Source of the DNA: Neodiprion pinetum
Lineage: Eukaryota; Arthropoda; Insecta; Hymenoptera; Diprionidae
Length of the DNA: 64,000 nucleotides
Reading direction: 5' to 3'
Assembly: GCF_021155775.2 (NCBI RefSeq)
Contig: NC_060233.1
Location: 41,643,609 to 41,707,608 of the forward strand
Notes under the pieces: generated by a model
Database searches by the model: none
The model's input: only the letters and a program-made list of their open reading frames with translations
Told to the model about the DNA's origin: nothing
Part shown: piece after piece, positions 49,284 through 60,617 of the stretch
Numbering within the stretch: the first letter of the stretch is position 1
Layout: each line of letters opens with the position of its first letter
Translations under genes and position numbers: made by a program

Positions 49284-52200
49284 CAAAAGCTTCTTCGGAG
49301 AGGATGAGATGAACGTCCGAATGAGAGTGGAGTAATGGGTACGTATGGTGGATGCAACGAGGCCGGTGTGTAATGCGATGAAGAGGAAAAAGGAGCAGCG
49401 GAGTGGGTTCAGTAAGAAGGATGGACTGACTACACCGGAGAGCCTCGGAGGATGGAAGTGTAGAAGTAAAAACAGAAACCCGTCTTACTGACTCAAGGCT
49501 GCCCGACGAGGGCCTGCAGCAAACCGACATTGAATCCCATAACAATATGTGTGTTAGCCTACCTTTACTCTCGCACTCCGGCGTCACTCTCTCGGCTCGC
49601 GTTCCACGCTCTTGCTCGTGCTTTTGGCAGTGCCGACTACGCCTCTTCTTCCATGCACGGCTAGTCGAAAATTCGGGCACCCAGTCGCTTTTCTAGAGTT
49701 TCGAAACCCGGTCAATTCAGTAGGTATGACCTGGGAATGTAATTCCATGGAACGTGAACTCTCCGTTCTTCTAGGATACTGTGGCGAAAAAACCACAGAT
49801 CAACTATTATCGAAACTCTGGATATACGAGTCGGTGGAACACTTTGAAACTATCTCAACTGCATTTTGATGACATAAATTCGTTAAAATTTTCTAAAAAA
49901 AAAACCATTAGAATCGTGTGTAAATCCTGCTGCGATCTTCTGGAATATTTTCAAGTCACTCGAAATCCTTGAAATGATGCGAAACCTTTTCAAGTTATTG
50001 TAATCTCTTTAAATCTACGACAATTCTAAATTTTACGTGCAATATTTATTTTGAGAATAATATGATATAAAATAAAAATTCTATTGACATGTAAGTGACA
50101 CAAACGAACGACCGATCTTACAGCTGGCTCTGAATAGCAGCTATGCTTCGGAATCAAGAATAATGCCGCGACACTGATAGGTCGAAGTCATCTACATAAG
50201 GGGTTTGATGCCGAGTACTCACCGCGCGCATAGCAGTCATAAAATATGAAAATTCCGTTAGCCAACGGTACAGGAATAAGACGGCGTTGATTTACCCCCG
50301 CATCGGTGCGGTCACGGGGTCACCGGGTTCAGTAAAATAGCAAAACTATGAATAGGTAGGCCAAATAAGTACGACTCGAATTTTTACGGAAAGAAGAAGA
50401 AGTAGTGGAAGAATAAAGAGTGAGAGTAGAAAAGGAGGGCCAATCAATCGCGACGTAGAGCAATGACAGAACTAATAGCCACTTAAGAGCTGCGGCCAAC
50501 TCTCAGGGCTTATCGCCATTCCGCTATAGCGGTATGAGAACCTATCGCATTTCCGCGTGTCGCGAGATTCGCGTATCGGTATCGATACGAACGCGGCGCT
50601 CGACTCCGGGGGCAGAAGTAATAGCGAAATAATTGAATTCCGCGCTCCGCGGCGCTCCGCGGCGCGGCGCAACGCTACGCAATACGCACGCAATACGCAG
50701 CGTGGCGATCGCCCTCAGTTTCGAAATAGTTTCCACGACGACTATCGGCTCGGTGCATTATGCGTTATGGAACGAGAAACAGCTAGACACACGCGCTGCC
50801 GTTTTTCCTCCAGACTGGCGCTGCGCAGCCGGCGCGCAATGCGGCTTTGCAAATCGGGCGACCCCGTTTTCGCCGCGGCTGCGTCATACATATATGTATG
50901 CATTACGCGATGCTGGCGTTATTGTGCACCGCGGTGGTCAATCGGCCTCTCCTGCAGTCGCGATCGCTCGCAAGAGGCACTTTGGAATTAGTCGTACTTG
51001 TACCTCGCTGCCCGCGTAATTGCACCGGTTTTTGCCCCGCACGCAGGTAAGCACTGTACGAGGATTCTCGACGCAGCGCTAATTTAGCTCACCGATGCAA
51101 CGTGTATACCCTGCGTGTAAACTCCCCTGCAGGAGCGAGCCGGAGCTAAAAGTGAGACTTAAAGATCTCGCGTTCCGCAGCACGGGATGAATGCCTCCGG
51201 TCTTGAGAGACGATTAGCTTCTCAAGCTCTCGTTAAACCGATTTCCCTACGGTACACAACAGAAGCAAAATATTCTTCGGAACCGCTCTAACATCGCTAC
51301 AGTTCGCCGTACTGCTACTTTAAGCACCAAAGCGCTCGTTACGCCGGCGTCCGTGAATTGAAAGTTCATTCCGGTAATCGACCACCGATAGGCATGCCGT
51401 GCTTTTACTCATCCGCGGTTTACTGATTGCGCCTCTGTGACTCACTCGAGTCCAGTCTGAACTTGTCGCTGCGTCAGACTCCCACGTTCTACGATCATCA
51501 ATCTTCAATAAACGCGGGACTGGTTTTCACGCAGCACAATACAAGCTTTTGATTTTTAATTTTTTTCTCTATTTCATATCAATTATCACTCGTCCCCGAG
51601 TACGTCGTAAAAAATGCACCGAAAAATATGACCAATTTTTATCCGCCTAAAAGACTGCAGTTAAGAAACGGGGAACCTTGAACTGGTTTCACATCGCGAA
51701 GTTAGCCACCGAGTTTGAGAATTTTCGTGAGCGTTGCCCCGTATCCGATAATTAGAGTGGTTCGTAAATTCGTCTAAGATCGTGAACGGAGAGCGAAGGA
51801 TAGCCGTCGCGCTTTTTGCGTCAATTAATATTTCGTCACAGATCAAAAGCGGTTAAGAAGAATTTCGAGCCCGTGGGCTATCGGGGCCTCCTGATCTCGA
51901 AGCGCACTAGGTGAGACACGCGGCGTTAAAACTGAGCCAGCACAACCATTTGAGAGTAGGCAAGACGCGCGTTGAAACGGACTTGAGTCTGTGAGGTTCG
52001 ATGCAGCGTTCTTGCCAGACCAGCAAACGAGGATCGGACGAAGGAAGTACGGATGCCGTGAATAAGTGAGCGAATGAATAAAGTTGAAAAATTGTTAAAT
52101 GACGTGCAACGATCAGAAATATAATTTAAGATTGATATCGGACGTGAATACCGCGTTTTGACCCTAGGCCAATGTAATTAGTGTCACGGAGCTCAATGCG

Positions 52201-52749
52201 TGAAAAATAAAAGTATTATGTGTACCGTTTCGCTGCATTTTTATAGATGACTATTCTTCCGACAGACATACGGACGGACGGACGAACAACCGCGGTTCGA
52301 AGTCCGTTTCTCCTTGGGCCAAATCGATTTTTAACGCGATTTTTTTTTACTTCTTTTCTCACTTCGAAGCAATATTGGAATGGATCTATTATAATTCGAT
52401 CGCGACGATCGTCGATGATATCTTCTTCTTGGGGCCGCGCAAATTTCCTGTCATGCTAGAGCCCGTTTATTCCGGGCATTTAACTTTGTGAATATATCAA
52501 TTTATTTTAACGGCTTCCAGGCGGCGTTTTATTGCCTTATTAACGGTAAGCTGCGGATCGTTTATGCGTTCGCATTTTTAAATTGACCGTCTAGGGAACC
52601 GGCCCGGTATCGAGTCGAAAAATCGCTAGAAGACAGTCGTTGGAGTCCAGTCAGTTTGCCAAAAACCGGTCATTTGCTAGTTCCGATGATCGAGGAACTA
52701 AAACGAGCTAGAAAGCCCGAAGCCAGCCAATGCTTTTGACGTCGCTCAG

Positions 52750-52778
52750 AAAAAAAAACCCCCCCCAAAAAAAAAAAT
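52750..52778. repeat. Compound homopolymer A-C-A
   Basis: An A8 run is followed by a run of about eight C and then about eleven A. Compound homopolymers of this kind are prone to slippage and to assembly error. Confidence 0.85.
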
Positions 52779-53059
52779 GAGAAACAAACTAAGAATTGGG
52801 ATCTTTTTTGTCAGCAAACAAGTACAGCGTGACTGAATACGTATTTTCTCCATCTATCAAAGTTAACTATAATACCGGTCCCCCGTAAATGGTAAACGCA
52901 CCTGTAAACGAAACTGCGCTCGCGGCGCGATGAAAAGGGAGACGGAAACTTCGAGGCGACATTCGAGGCGTGCCCACACACTGGTGAGAATTTGAATGGT
53001 ACTTTCTCTCCGGGCATATACGACAAATCGTCGTTGGTATTAATAAAAAATAGGGTCCG

Positions 53060-53410
53060 CCCAGGCAGAAGACGTCGGAATCCGCCAGGCGTCGGGCCCC
53101 GAGTGGCCGGCGCGCAACTCTGGGTCCGCAATCGATTGACTGGGTCTTTGTCTTCGTATTTTCTCATTAATTACTCGACGGGGCCAAAAACGGGCCCGTC
53201 CAGGCTTTTTCGAGAGCCATGCAAACGGGTATACACACCGAGAGGATAAATTAGACGGGGCCGGTTGGCGGGACGAGGGCAAGGCCCAACCAAGCCAGAT
53301 AGAGACCCGCGGACTCCCAGCGGCAGGCGTGCTCGCCGCGCTGCGCGGCGATTAGCTCGGCTCCGTGGGGCCCAAGGCCCTAGGCTGGGCCCCCCAGGTC
53401 CGCGGGGGCG
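53060..53410. other. GC block with GGGCCC words
   Basis: A GC-rich stretch with GGGCCC near 53,094, 53,192, 53,369 and 53,389 and several GGGGCC variants. Open frames on both strands are Arg/Pro/Gly-rich without family features. This is the third of the GGGCCC-rich islands. Confidence 0.45.
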
Positions 53411-56400
53411 TAGAGGTGAGCTCGAGCCTGTGCAATTTTTAACTCTTAATATTATACCCCCGACTCTTGGTACGCGGCGTGAGGCCCAACGCCCGCGGCC
53501 GCGTGCACGCATCGAGTCAGAGTTTCACTTTGAGTGTCGATGATGTTCAGCCCTCGCAAAACCCTCGAATCCCCGATCCGATCGTCTAGGTGAAGGTGAA
53601 TTCGTCAAAGATAAAGGTGATTACCTACTGAAAAAATTCAGTGGCCTAGACGCTTGTGAACAAGTTCGGGACTGTTCGTCCCTTAGTTGTTGAAAATTCT
53701 TCGCCGTTTTACTAATTATCAGAATTCGGAATCTTTTCAAAATTGAGAGTTGGCTGAGTTCTCATCTCGACCGGTCTTGATAATTTCAAATCTTAATCAT
53801 TTATCGCTCAGCAATCACATCAATTATCTTCAAATTTGCGCTGAAGATGGAGATCTGAATGTTTCAGGATACAATTGAATCGCCGTCCAAGATAAGAACC
53901 CTCCTTTTTTTCATGTGATTTGACTTCCGGTCAAAAAATGGTATCCAGCTCACTCAGTATACGTAGAAAAAATACAGAATTTTGAGTCCACATCCATTTA
54001 GCATATAATCGAGTCTAACTAGTGAGTATTAAAAAAAAAATTTGAATTCATTCGAAAGCTTCCAAAACGTGAATATTATAGTGATATGTAAAAATGACCA
54101 GCATTTGTTTTTTATTCCAATAACCAACCTTCATTCTTTCTCACCAAAATTACGAGCAGTGAATTGTGTAATAGATTTCTGTCACTTCAGCGGTACAAGG
54201 ACTGGAGATAAAGAGCTTTTTTCGTAGTACTTAGTCGGGCATTGTGGGCGCGGTTTAAGACCGCGACTGACTGGAGAAGTCTGAAGGGCCTGAATGAGGC
54301 TGGAAGTCGCGGAGGCGTGCGGATTGCGGAGACTATCGCGTCAAGCCATGCAGGCTCTCGAGACACCGGAGCCAATTCGATCTTTTTACTGTTAACTCGT
54401 AGGTACCTGCACCTACACTGCCCGTCTGTATTATGTGCCGAAGCTTCGCTGCATGCCGCCGGTGTCGTCAAAGAAAACGTGTCTGCCTCTCTTTGTCCAA
54501 CTCCGGAGTTTTACTACCGAGCAAGACAATATATACGGGTTAGTGTTTTCCATTCGATGCGAGTATAACTCTCCGCTCAATATTTCCCCACGTTTCTTTC
54601 CCCGGGATAAATCGCGTTTATTCAATTCCTGTGACGACGCGTTGTTAATCATTTTATTTTTCATTTTGTACGTGTCGACTCCTTTTCACGATCAATATTA
54701 ATATTTTTTCATGCACATGACATAATTTTGAACGGATTATCTTGTATCCCGTGGGCAGGTGAATTAGTAGTGGAGTGACGGTAGGTATCTTTTAGGTGGT
54801 ATGCCCGTTGTTATGTGGATACATGTTGAAGGTATACTTGAAATCGAGTTTCCTTTAATTTGAAGAATTTTAAACGCATGTTAAACCCCGTGAACAAATC
54901 AGCTCTATCCGGAGCCGCCAATTCTGATGGTTCGATGTTTCGATACGTACAGTTTCCTCGACGCGTAATTAATTAGCCCACGTTACGTCGTTTCGAATTT
55001 TTCATCCCGATGGAATTTCCGGCGCGGGTTTCACGGCAGGAATCGTAAAGATCTCCATCTTCCGAATGGCGGTGAAAAAACGGGACCCCACGGAAGAAAG
55101 ATATATGTATCGTGAAGCGACATTTTCTGAAATTTCCCCCGCTAAATAGAGCCGAGGCGTTTGAATTTCCTCGGTTAAGATAGAGATCGTTGCGTGAGGG
55201 TGCCGATCCCGCGGCGGTCCTCTGTCTATAATTGACAGGTGACTGGGGGACTGGCTTGTCAACGGACCCCCTTAAACTCGGGCCCCGCAGAGGCGGACAG
55301 TCAGAGCGGCTCTAATAACTGTGGGAGCAGAGGCCCTGCGCCTTGTTTCTTGCGGACGCTAAACGGATTTCAATAAGTCCCTGCACTCGGAGCGCGCAGC
55401 GCCGGCAGGTATAGAACGCACCTGTTAAACCCGCGAGCATACCTCCGGCTTTGGCAGGGCCCGAGGCGGCGGCGGGGACCGGCGAGGGTCAGACGAGGAG
55501 CTGCTGGCCCTCGTTAAAACCATCCGTGCTGACTCCAATATATCACCCGAGATCTCAGGTGACATCTACGCCTCGTCCCTCTCGAGGTACCTCCGAAAAC
55601 CGGGATTTCTACTAATGGCTCTTTAACCGGGCCCGCGTCCCGACCGCCCCAAGCCTCCGGGTCTCGGGCCCCGCCACTCGAGAAAAGGAAAAACACTTGA
55701 CGACCCGCGGTTACGGAAGACTCGGGTTCGCTCCCGAGAGAAGCTGCCGCTGGCTGGAGGACGCGAGGTCCGGAGGGATTTTGAAGAAAAAACAATAAAT
55801 AAATAAGTAAATGATAAGACATTTTTTCTGCTTTAGTTGTATCTTTAAGTGATTTTTACTTTTATTTCCTCCGTTTCGCGTCATCAAGCCTCGCCCCGGG
55901 GTCTCTCTATCTCCCTAATTAAGACGGGCCAGGGGGAACCGCGGCTCCGCGATACACGTGGACCTGTGTCCGTGTCGCGTGTGTGTATACGCAAAGGCGC
56001 AAAAATTGTCCAATTGGAGAAAATAAAAGAACCTGCCAGCGATGCCTGCCGAGTGAACGTGTGTAAAAAGAAAACTCATTAACGAAACGTCGACTCATCG
56101 CTCGTTAGTGACCGCGCGCCGGACTATCGAATTGTAATTAACGAGCGGAGAAAAGAAACGCCCGCGTTGGAATGTGTAAATGGTAGAGGGGTGGGATGAT
56201 TTTTATTGCCCCGATCACAAGTTTAGTCGATTATCGTCTAATGCTTGTATCGTGGTCACTTAGAGGGACTCGGATACACGCCGTACGGACCCGTCTTCAC
56301 GCCCGATCCGGCGACGAAATTCAATTCACGTTTTTTGAGATCACTCCGAGGAGGCAGGAGGTTCGTCTCGGACCGTGAGCAGCTATAGCCGGCCAGCTCG
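53410..56400. other. Gene-free stretch, AT-rich then GC-rich
   Basis: The part from 53.6 to 55.2 kb is AT-rich with no coding signature. From about 55.26 to 55.68 kb it is GC-rich and again carries GGGCCC words (near 55,281, 55,460, 55,629 and 55,667). No exon with family support is seen. Confidence 0.5.
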
Positions 56401-56460
56401 AATCGTCGAAAGGAAAGTCCCGTAAACAGTCGACAGGGTCTAACCCGCGGAGGCTAACAC

Positions 56461-56486
56461 TCGACTCGACTCGACTCGACTCGACT
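56461..56486. repeat. (TCGAC)n pentamer repeat, 5 units
   Basis: Five consecutive perfect TCGAC units followed by a degenerate TCAAC. It is a simple tandem repeat in non-coding DNA. Confidence 0.93.
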
Positions 56487-57537
56487 CAACAGTTGTTTCC
56501 ACGAAGCTGTGGTTAGCCGGCAGTTAAAGTGATAAGTTGGTAATTAACAGCCGGAATATATGGTTTTTAATTAACGGTGAAAAGTTCCCCGCCTTTATTC
56601 TACTCTTCTTTGTACCTTATCCTCTTTTTACGCTACTTGTTCCTGCCCACGTCTCGCTTCCAGAAACATCAACCTGCACCTATACGATCCATCGTACGCG
56701 TCTCTTATCGTCTCTTATCCTCTCTCGTCCTCTTTCTCAACGTTTTCCTTCGCTCAGGCAGGAGAATCGAAGTCGAAATATCAGATCTTGGGATTTCTGA
56801 TCGAGTGTCCCCCTCGCTTCTTGGTTACAGTCCGCAAATATTGTAAATTCGAAACCAGGAGCTGCAGTTATGACAGAGAAATTCTTCGGCACCGGTTTTC
56901 CGATGTAAAAAACTGTCACGCGCGGTGGCTCCAAGTGTCGTTTCCCAGAAATTTCCTGAGCAAGTTGCTGTACCTACGTATACTTGATATGAAAATAACC
57001 TTGGGTAAGGGGGGAATTTCACCACTCACGATACAGTTGTCGCGGTTGTCGTTTATAGTGTGCGACTGCGGCGTGTTATACGCGGCTATGGAATTCGTAT
57101 GAAAATTTTTGCATTATTAATACACCAATCAGGTACCTATATCGGCTCGGTTGTTATCGAATTCCGTCCGCTCGTATTTGCCGAGAGCAGCGCGTTCCGC
57201 AGCTCTTGAGAAACCCTTCGCCCGAGATCCGGGACTCCTGCAGCGTTGCACCATTCACCTTCTGCATCATATCAACGCTGCGACTTGCCCTAGGCGCTCC
57301 GAGAGAGCGTTTAATAGTTGCAACGAGCGCGGCACGTCTATCCGCTGCGAAATGCATCGCGGCGATTCAATTTCGGCTCCGCGTGACTTTCGAGACCCCG
57401 CGGGACGACGAAGAGATCGGCGATCGGGCTCTTGAAAACTCTGTTGCATGTATCGTTGTGGATTTTTGCACGGGGTTGGCGCAGGGCGCGGTATAAAAAT
57501 GCAACTATTATTAATACAGCTCAGGTAGTCGGGCTGC

Positions 57538-57572
57538 GGAGGAGGAGGAGGAGGAGGAGGAGGAGGAGGAGG
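57538..57572. repeat. (GGA)n trinucleotide repeat, about 11 units
   Basis: An uninterrupted GGA run. On the minus strand it encodes a poly-Pro or poly-Ser run depending on frame. The surrounding frame lacks family features, so I treat it as a non-coding microsatellite. Confidence 0.93.
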
Positions 57573-58127
57573 TGGGGCCCCGAGTGCGGCTAACGCGGGG
57601 GGCAAGAGGGACGAGCAGTAGGAGCCACCAGCAGCAGCATCGGCAGCGGCAGGAGCACAGGTGGAATCTCGTATCTGGCTCTCGCGAGACACACCGAGGA
57701 GAGGCATGGCAGCACCCCCGGGGCCCGAAGTGGTCGAGCACATACGAGCGCATACAAACGGCGGCGGCTCTTCGCCCGTACGACACGCAGGGGGGGCCGC
57801 TAAGAGATAGAGCGATGAAGGGGGGAGGGGGAGGAGGGAGGGGGTAGGGGGGAGAGAAAGAGACAGAGAGAGGGGAATAGAGAGAGACGGTCCGTCGTAA
57901 TAAGAGAAAATAAGTAAACCCTAAGGTACGAACCAGAGGGGGTACAGGGCGGGGGGCGGAGGGGGGGTGAACCTGTTCCCGAGGGAGTTCCTTGACCCTC
58001 GGGCTCTCCGCCGTGTGTTGTGCCGCAAGACGGAGCCCAGAGTAGCCATGATGCCCGCCGGCCAACGCAAGGCCCCGAGTCAGCCAGGGCCGCCGAGGAG
58101 AGGGGACCGGAGGAAGAGAGCCGACCG

Positions 58128-58156
58128 GCCGGCCGACCGACCGACCGACCGACCGC
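58128..58156. repeat. (CCGA)n tetranucleotide repeat
   Basis: Tandem CCGA units, interrupted once by GGCCGGCC at the left end. It lies in the GC-rich leader region before the signal-peptide exon. A shorter run of the same unit occurs at about 44,935-44,950. Confidence 0.88.
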
Positions 58157-59055
58157 CCGGGTCCCGCGCAGCATCAATTCCACTCTACCGTCCCGAGCCG
58201 ATGCTGCAAGCCTCCGTGTTGGTCAACGTTCCGTCGACCACGCCAGAACAGAATAGATAGACCCTGAGCGATGCGATGTACCTACATCGTACACACCATC
58301 GCGTGCTGCGGCTACCGCCGCATTCACCCGGACGTGTTCCTCCTGAAGCAGGATCCCCGGGTACCACCGGCAAGACTCCTGGCTGGTACCCGACCTCGGG
58401 GCGACTGCGTCGAGCGCTTCTCTCTCTCTATCTCTCGCTCCCTGAGCCGTAAATTTCGGATGTGAAAAGAAAGGGATCAAAGTTGTCCCGATCAACCTGC
58501 GGGGATGATCGATCATACCTGAAAAATCCGTGCTCAATGCATCCTTTGTACAGGATATCACGAAATTGAGTCGGTGTGCGGACGGGCGGGATTCGTTCGT
58601 GAAAAGCGTTTGCCGCACACCTCCGCGTTATTACACGTACCGTCGTACGCGCGTCGTCGTGCACCGTAGATCGAGCATTAGAGGGATGCGGGGAATTATT
58701 GTAGTACGGTTGAACAGCGGTCGTGGCGTCGAGCGTGGAGATGGTGGTGGATGCTGCCGGCGCAAGAGTATTCGTGCTGTCAGGGGGTACGAGGAGAGAG
58801 AGAGGAGCCGGCAGGAGAGGACGAGGGGGCCCCCGGAGATGGGGTGTCGAGGAGGGGGCCGACGGGGGGCGGGGGGGAGGCCCGGAGGCCGGCCTGCGGC
58901 TCCGACTCAGTATCCCCGCAGCAACCGTCGCGAAGACCCCGTGGCAGTGCCGCGCCTGACTCTCTCTCTGTATACGTATAGTTGTTGACCGTACGGCAAG
59001 TTCTTGTGCCGCAGCTATAATATAACGTGAAAGCCCGCCGGTGTAACGAGCGACA

Positions 59056-59100
59056 TATATGTATATATATATACATATACATATATATGTATATATTGTT
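59056..59100. repeat. Imperfect (TA)n/(ATAC)n repeat
   Basis: Alternating TATATA, TATGTATA and TATACATA units form a degenerate AT microsatellite with local palindromes. It has no coding meaning. Confidence 0.85.
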
Positions 59101-60219
59101 GTATATACAGTAGTGATCATATATAAAGTATATTATATGTAATATATGTATATACGTACATCTACACACTGTATAACGTGCATAATACGAACGCGTGTGT
59201 AATTCGCTGCACAGTGATCGCGGAGTGAAAATTATACGGTACGACAGTTGCCTGCAGGGGTTAGGGATCGCCATCCCCCTCTGGTGCACCGAGTGTGACG
59301 TATAAAAAGAGGAAACGGAAAATAAGATATGAAGGAGAAACTATAATGTAATAAATAACAGTGCACGTGGAGATGATACCGCAACGTGTTGTACATGTGT
59401 CACAAGCAAATATCTGTTAGTGGGTGTGAAAAGATATAATTATATGGGTATGCAAAGGTATCGGTGGTGAAGTGTGGCTGGATATTTTACCGGAGGATCG
59501 GTTGATGGGGGGTGAATTTTAACGCGCCCCTATCCGCCGCCCCTGTCACGATACATTCGGTCGGAAGGCGTTGGAAGTTAGTGAAGTTTAAGGAAGGAAG
59601 TACGTCCGACTCCGTCACCTCTTTTGGAAAAAATTCTTACCTGCAAACCGAAGAGCTCGGTGCTTGTGTATTGTTGAAAGAGCGGCACTCCTACCCCTGA
59701 GCCTCCCGGGTCCCTTTCCCCCCCGTGGTGAAGCGGTGAGCGGCCTGCAGTGCCGCAAAGTAGAACGCGGGCCGTGGGAGCGATTTTCTATAAGCAATTC
59801 TAGGAGAGCTTGTACACGCCGTTTATTGTACCCGGCGCAGGTTGCCTTCGGCGCGCTTTTACACGACGAGTGAGACGAGCAGGGGTTGAAGGACTGCGAT
59901 CGGCGAAGAGGGCGGAAGGAACGACGAACCGTGCAGCGTCAGGTGTTTCCGCGAAGGTGGAACGCCGGCCATAACTCACGTCCCCACGTGCGCGGGTGGA
60001 CGGCAGGTGGAAGTTCGTCGGGCGATAAGAGCGTTCGAGAGGAGCCGCATCTCCGTTGCGGGTTGTGGGTGCCAAGCGCCACCGTGAAAAGTGTCCGGTT
60101 ACGCGGTTTCCGTCGGCGGGGCTGCAGGGCGCGCCGTCCGATGCCGCCCCCGGGTCCCCGCGACACGTGACGACGCGTAGCAGGTGGTGGATATAACGTT
60201 TGTGGGTGGTTTTCCATCG

Positions 60220-60225
60220 ATGATG

Positions 60226-60257
<32 letters not shown>

Positions 60258-60283
60258 TATGATGATTATGATGATTATGATTA
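60220..60283. repeat. (ATG)n/(ATGATT)n repeat
   Basis: A tandem array of ATG trinucleotides passes into ATGATT hexamers and ends in CGACGA triplets. On the minus strand it reads as Asn-His repeats. The array lies about 290 bp upstream of the predicted first coding exon. Confidence 0.93.
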
Positions 60284-60569
60284 CGACGACGAAGACGACG
60301 AGAGGAGTGAAGTGGTGACACGGCGCGAGCGTTATTCAGTGCAGGTTCATTTCGTCGCGCTTTTTACTATACTCTCCTATTCCGCAGGCGAGGATCTCTC
60401 CGTCACCCGACGAACACTTGCGCGTCCGGAAACATCGACGGTCGCGTATACCGAACGGCGTTGTTGTTGAAAGAGTGCAAGGATAATATTGCAAGCTGCT
60501 GGAGTCGCGGAACGAGGCGAAGAAACATTGAGTGGTGATGCGGTAGTGGAAGGGACCCCGAGGGAAGTC

Positions 60570-60617
60570 ATGCGGGCGGCCGTTGCATTCGTTCTGTTCC
60601 TCGCCCACCTCATACAG
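60570..60617 (+). CDS. Probable first coding exon: signal peptide of a secreted or membrane protein (partial)
   Basis: From ATG at 60,570 the frame encodes MRAAVAFVLFLAHLIQ. This is a short positive start (Arg2) followed by a hydrophobic core, typical of a eukaryotic signal peptide. The frame runs into CAG then GTACGG at 60,618, a strong splice-donor match (CAG|GTAYGG type) in phase 0. An in-frame TGA lies upstream of the ATG and no other in-frame ATG intervenes, which supports this start. The exon fits the common insect layout in which a signal-peptide exon precedes a very long intron in genes for cell-adhesion molecules or receptors. The rest of the gene is not in the window, so I cannot name it. 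It could instead be a chance hydrophobic frame. Confidence 0.5.

Larger units (their letters stand above)
40830..53050. other. Gene-free stretch, weak orphan frames only
   Basis: I found no exon with family support. T-rich tracts lie at about 41,500-41,560. Two minus-strand frames have fairly protein-like composition: about 45,022-45,360 and 48,790-49,008 (starting MAESENVQPISG). Both are within chance length, match nothing I know, and are reported as findings only. Confidence 0.5.
56500..60569 (+). promoter_or_regulatory. Probable promoter and 5' leader region of the gene starting at 60,570
   Basis: GC-rich and repeat-rich DNA precedes the signal-peptide exon. It includes the GGA, CCGA and ATGATT repeats annotated separately, long G-rich tracts (about 57,790-57,970) and an AT repeat at about 59,056-59,100. 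Several ATG-led short frames occur, such as one at 58,048 with a good start context (GCCATGATG). They are better read as upstream ORFs or chance than as genes. An initiator-like TTCAGTG at about 60,334 could mark transcription start. The immediate leader carries a two-codon upstream ORF (ATG CGG TAG at 60,538) and an in-frame stop ahead of the main ATG. Confidence 0.35.

Noticed and set aside
49159..49680. 173-codon minus-strand frame
   Set aside because: It is partly built from the ATGAGA repeat (Phe-Ser repeats) and has no family features.
56509..56518. TGTGGTTAGC, a word found in miR-34
   Set aside because: The seed bases before it do not match, and there is no evident hairpin.
59800..60321. 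173-codon minus-strand His/Asn-rich frame
   Set aside because: It is a translation of the ATG/ATGATT microsatellite and flanking GC-rich DNA.
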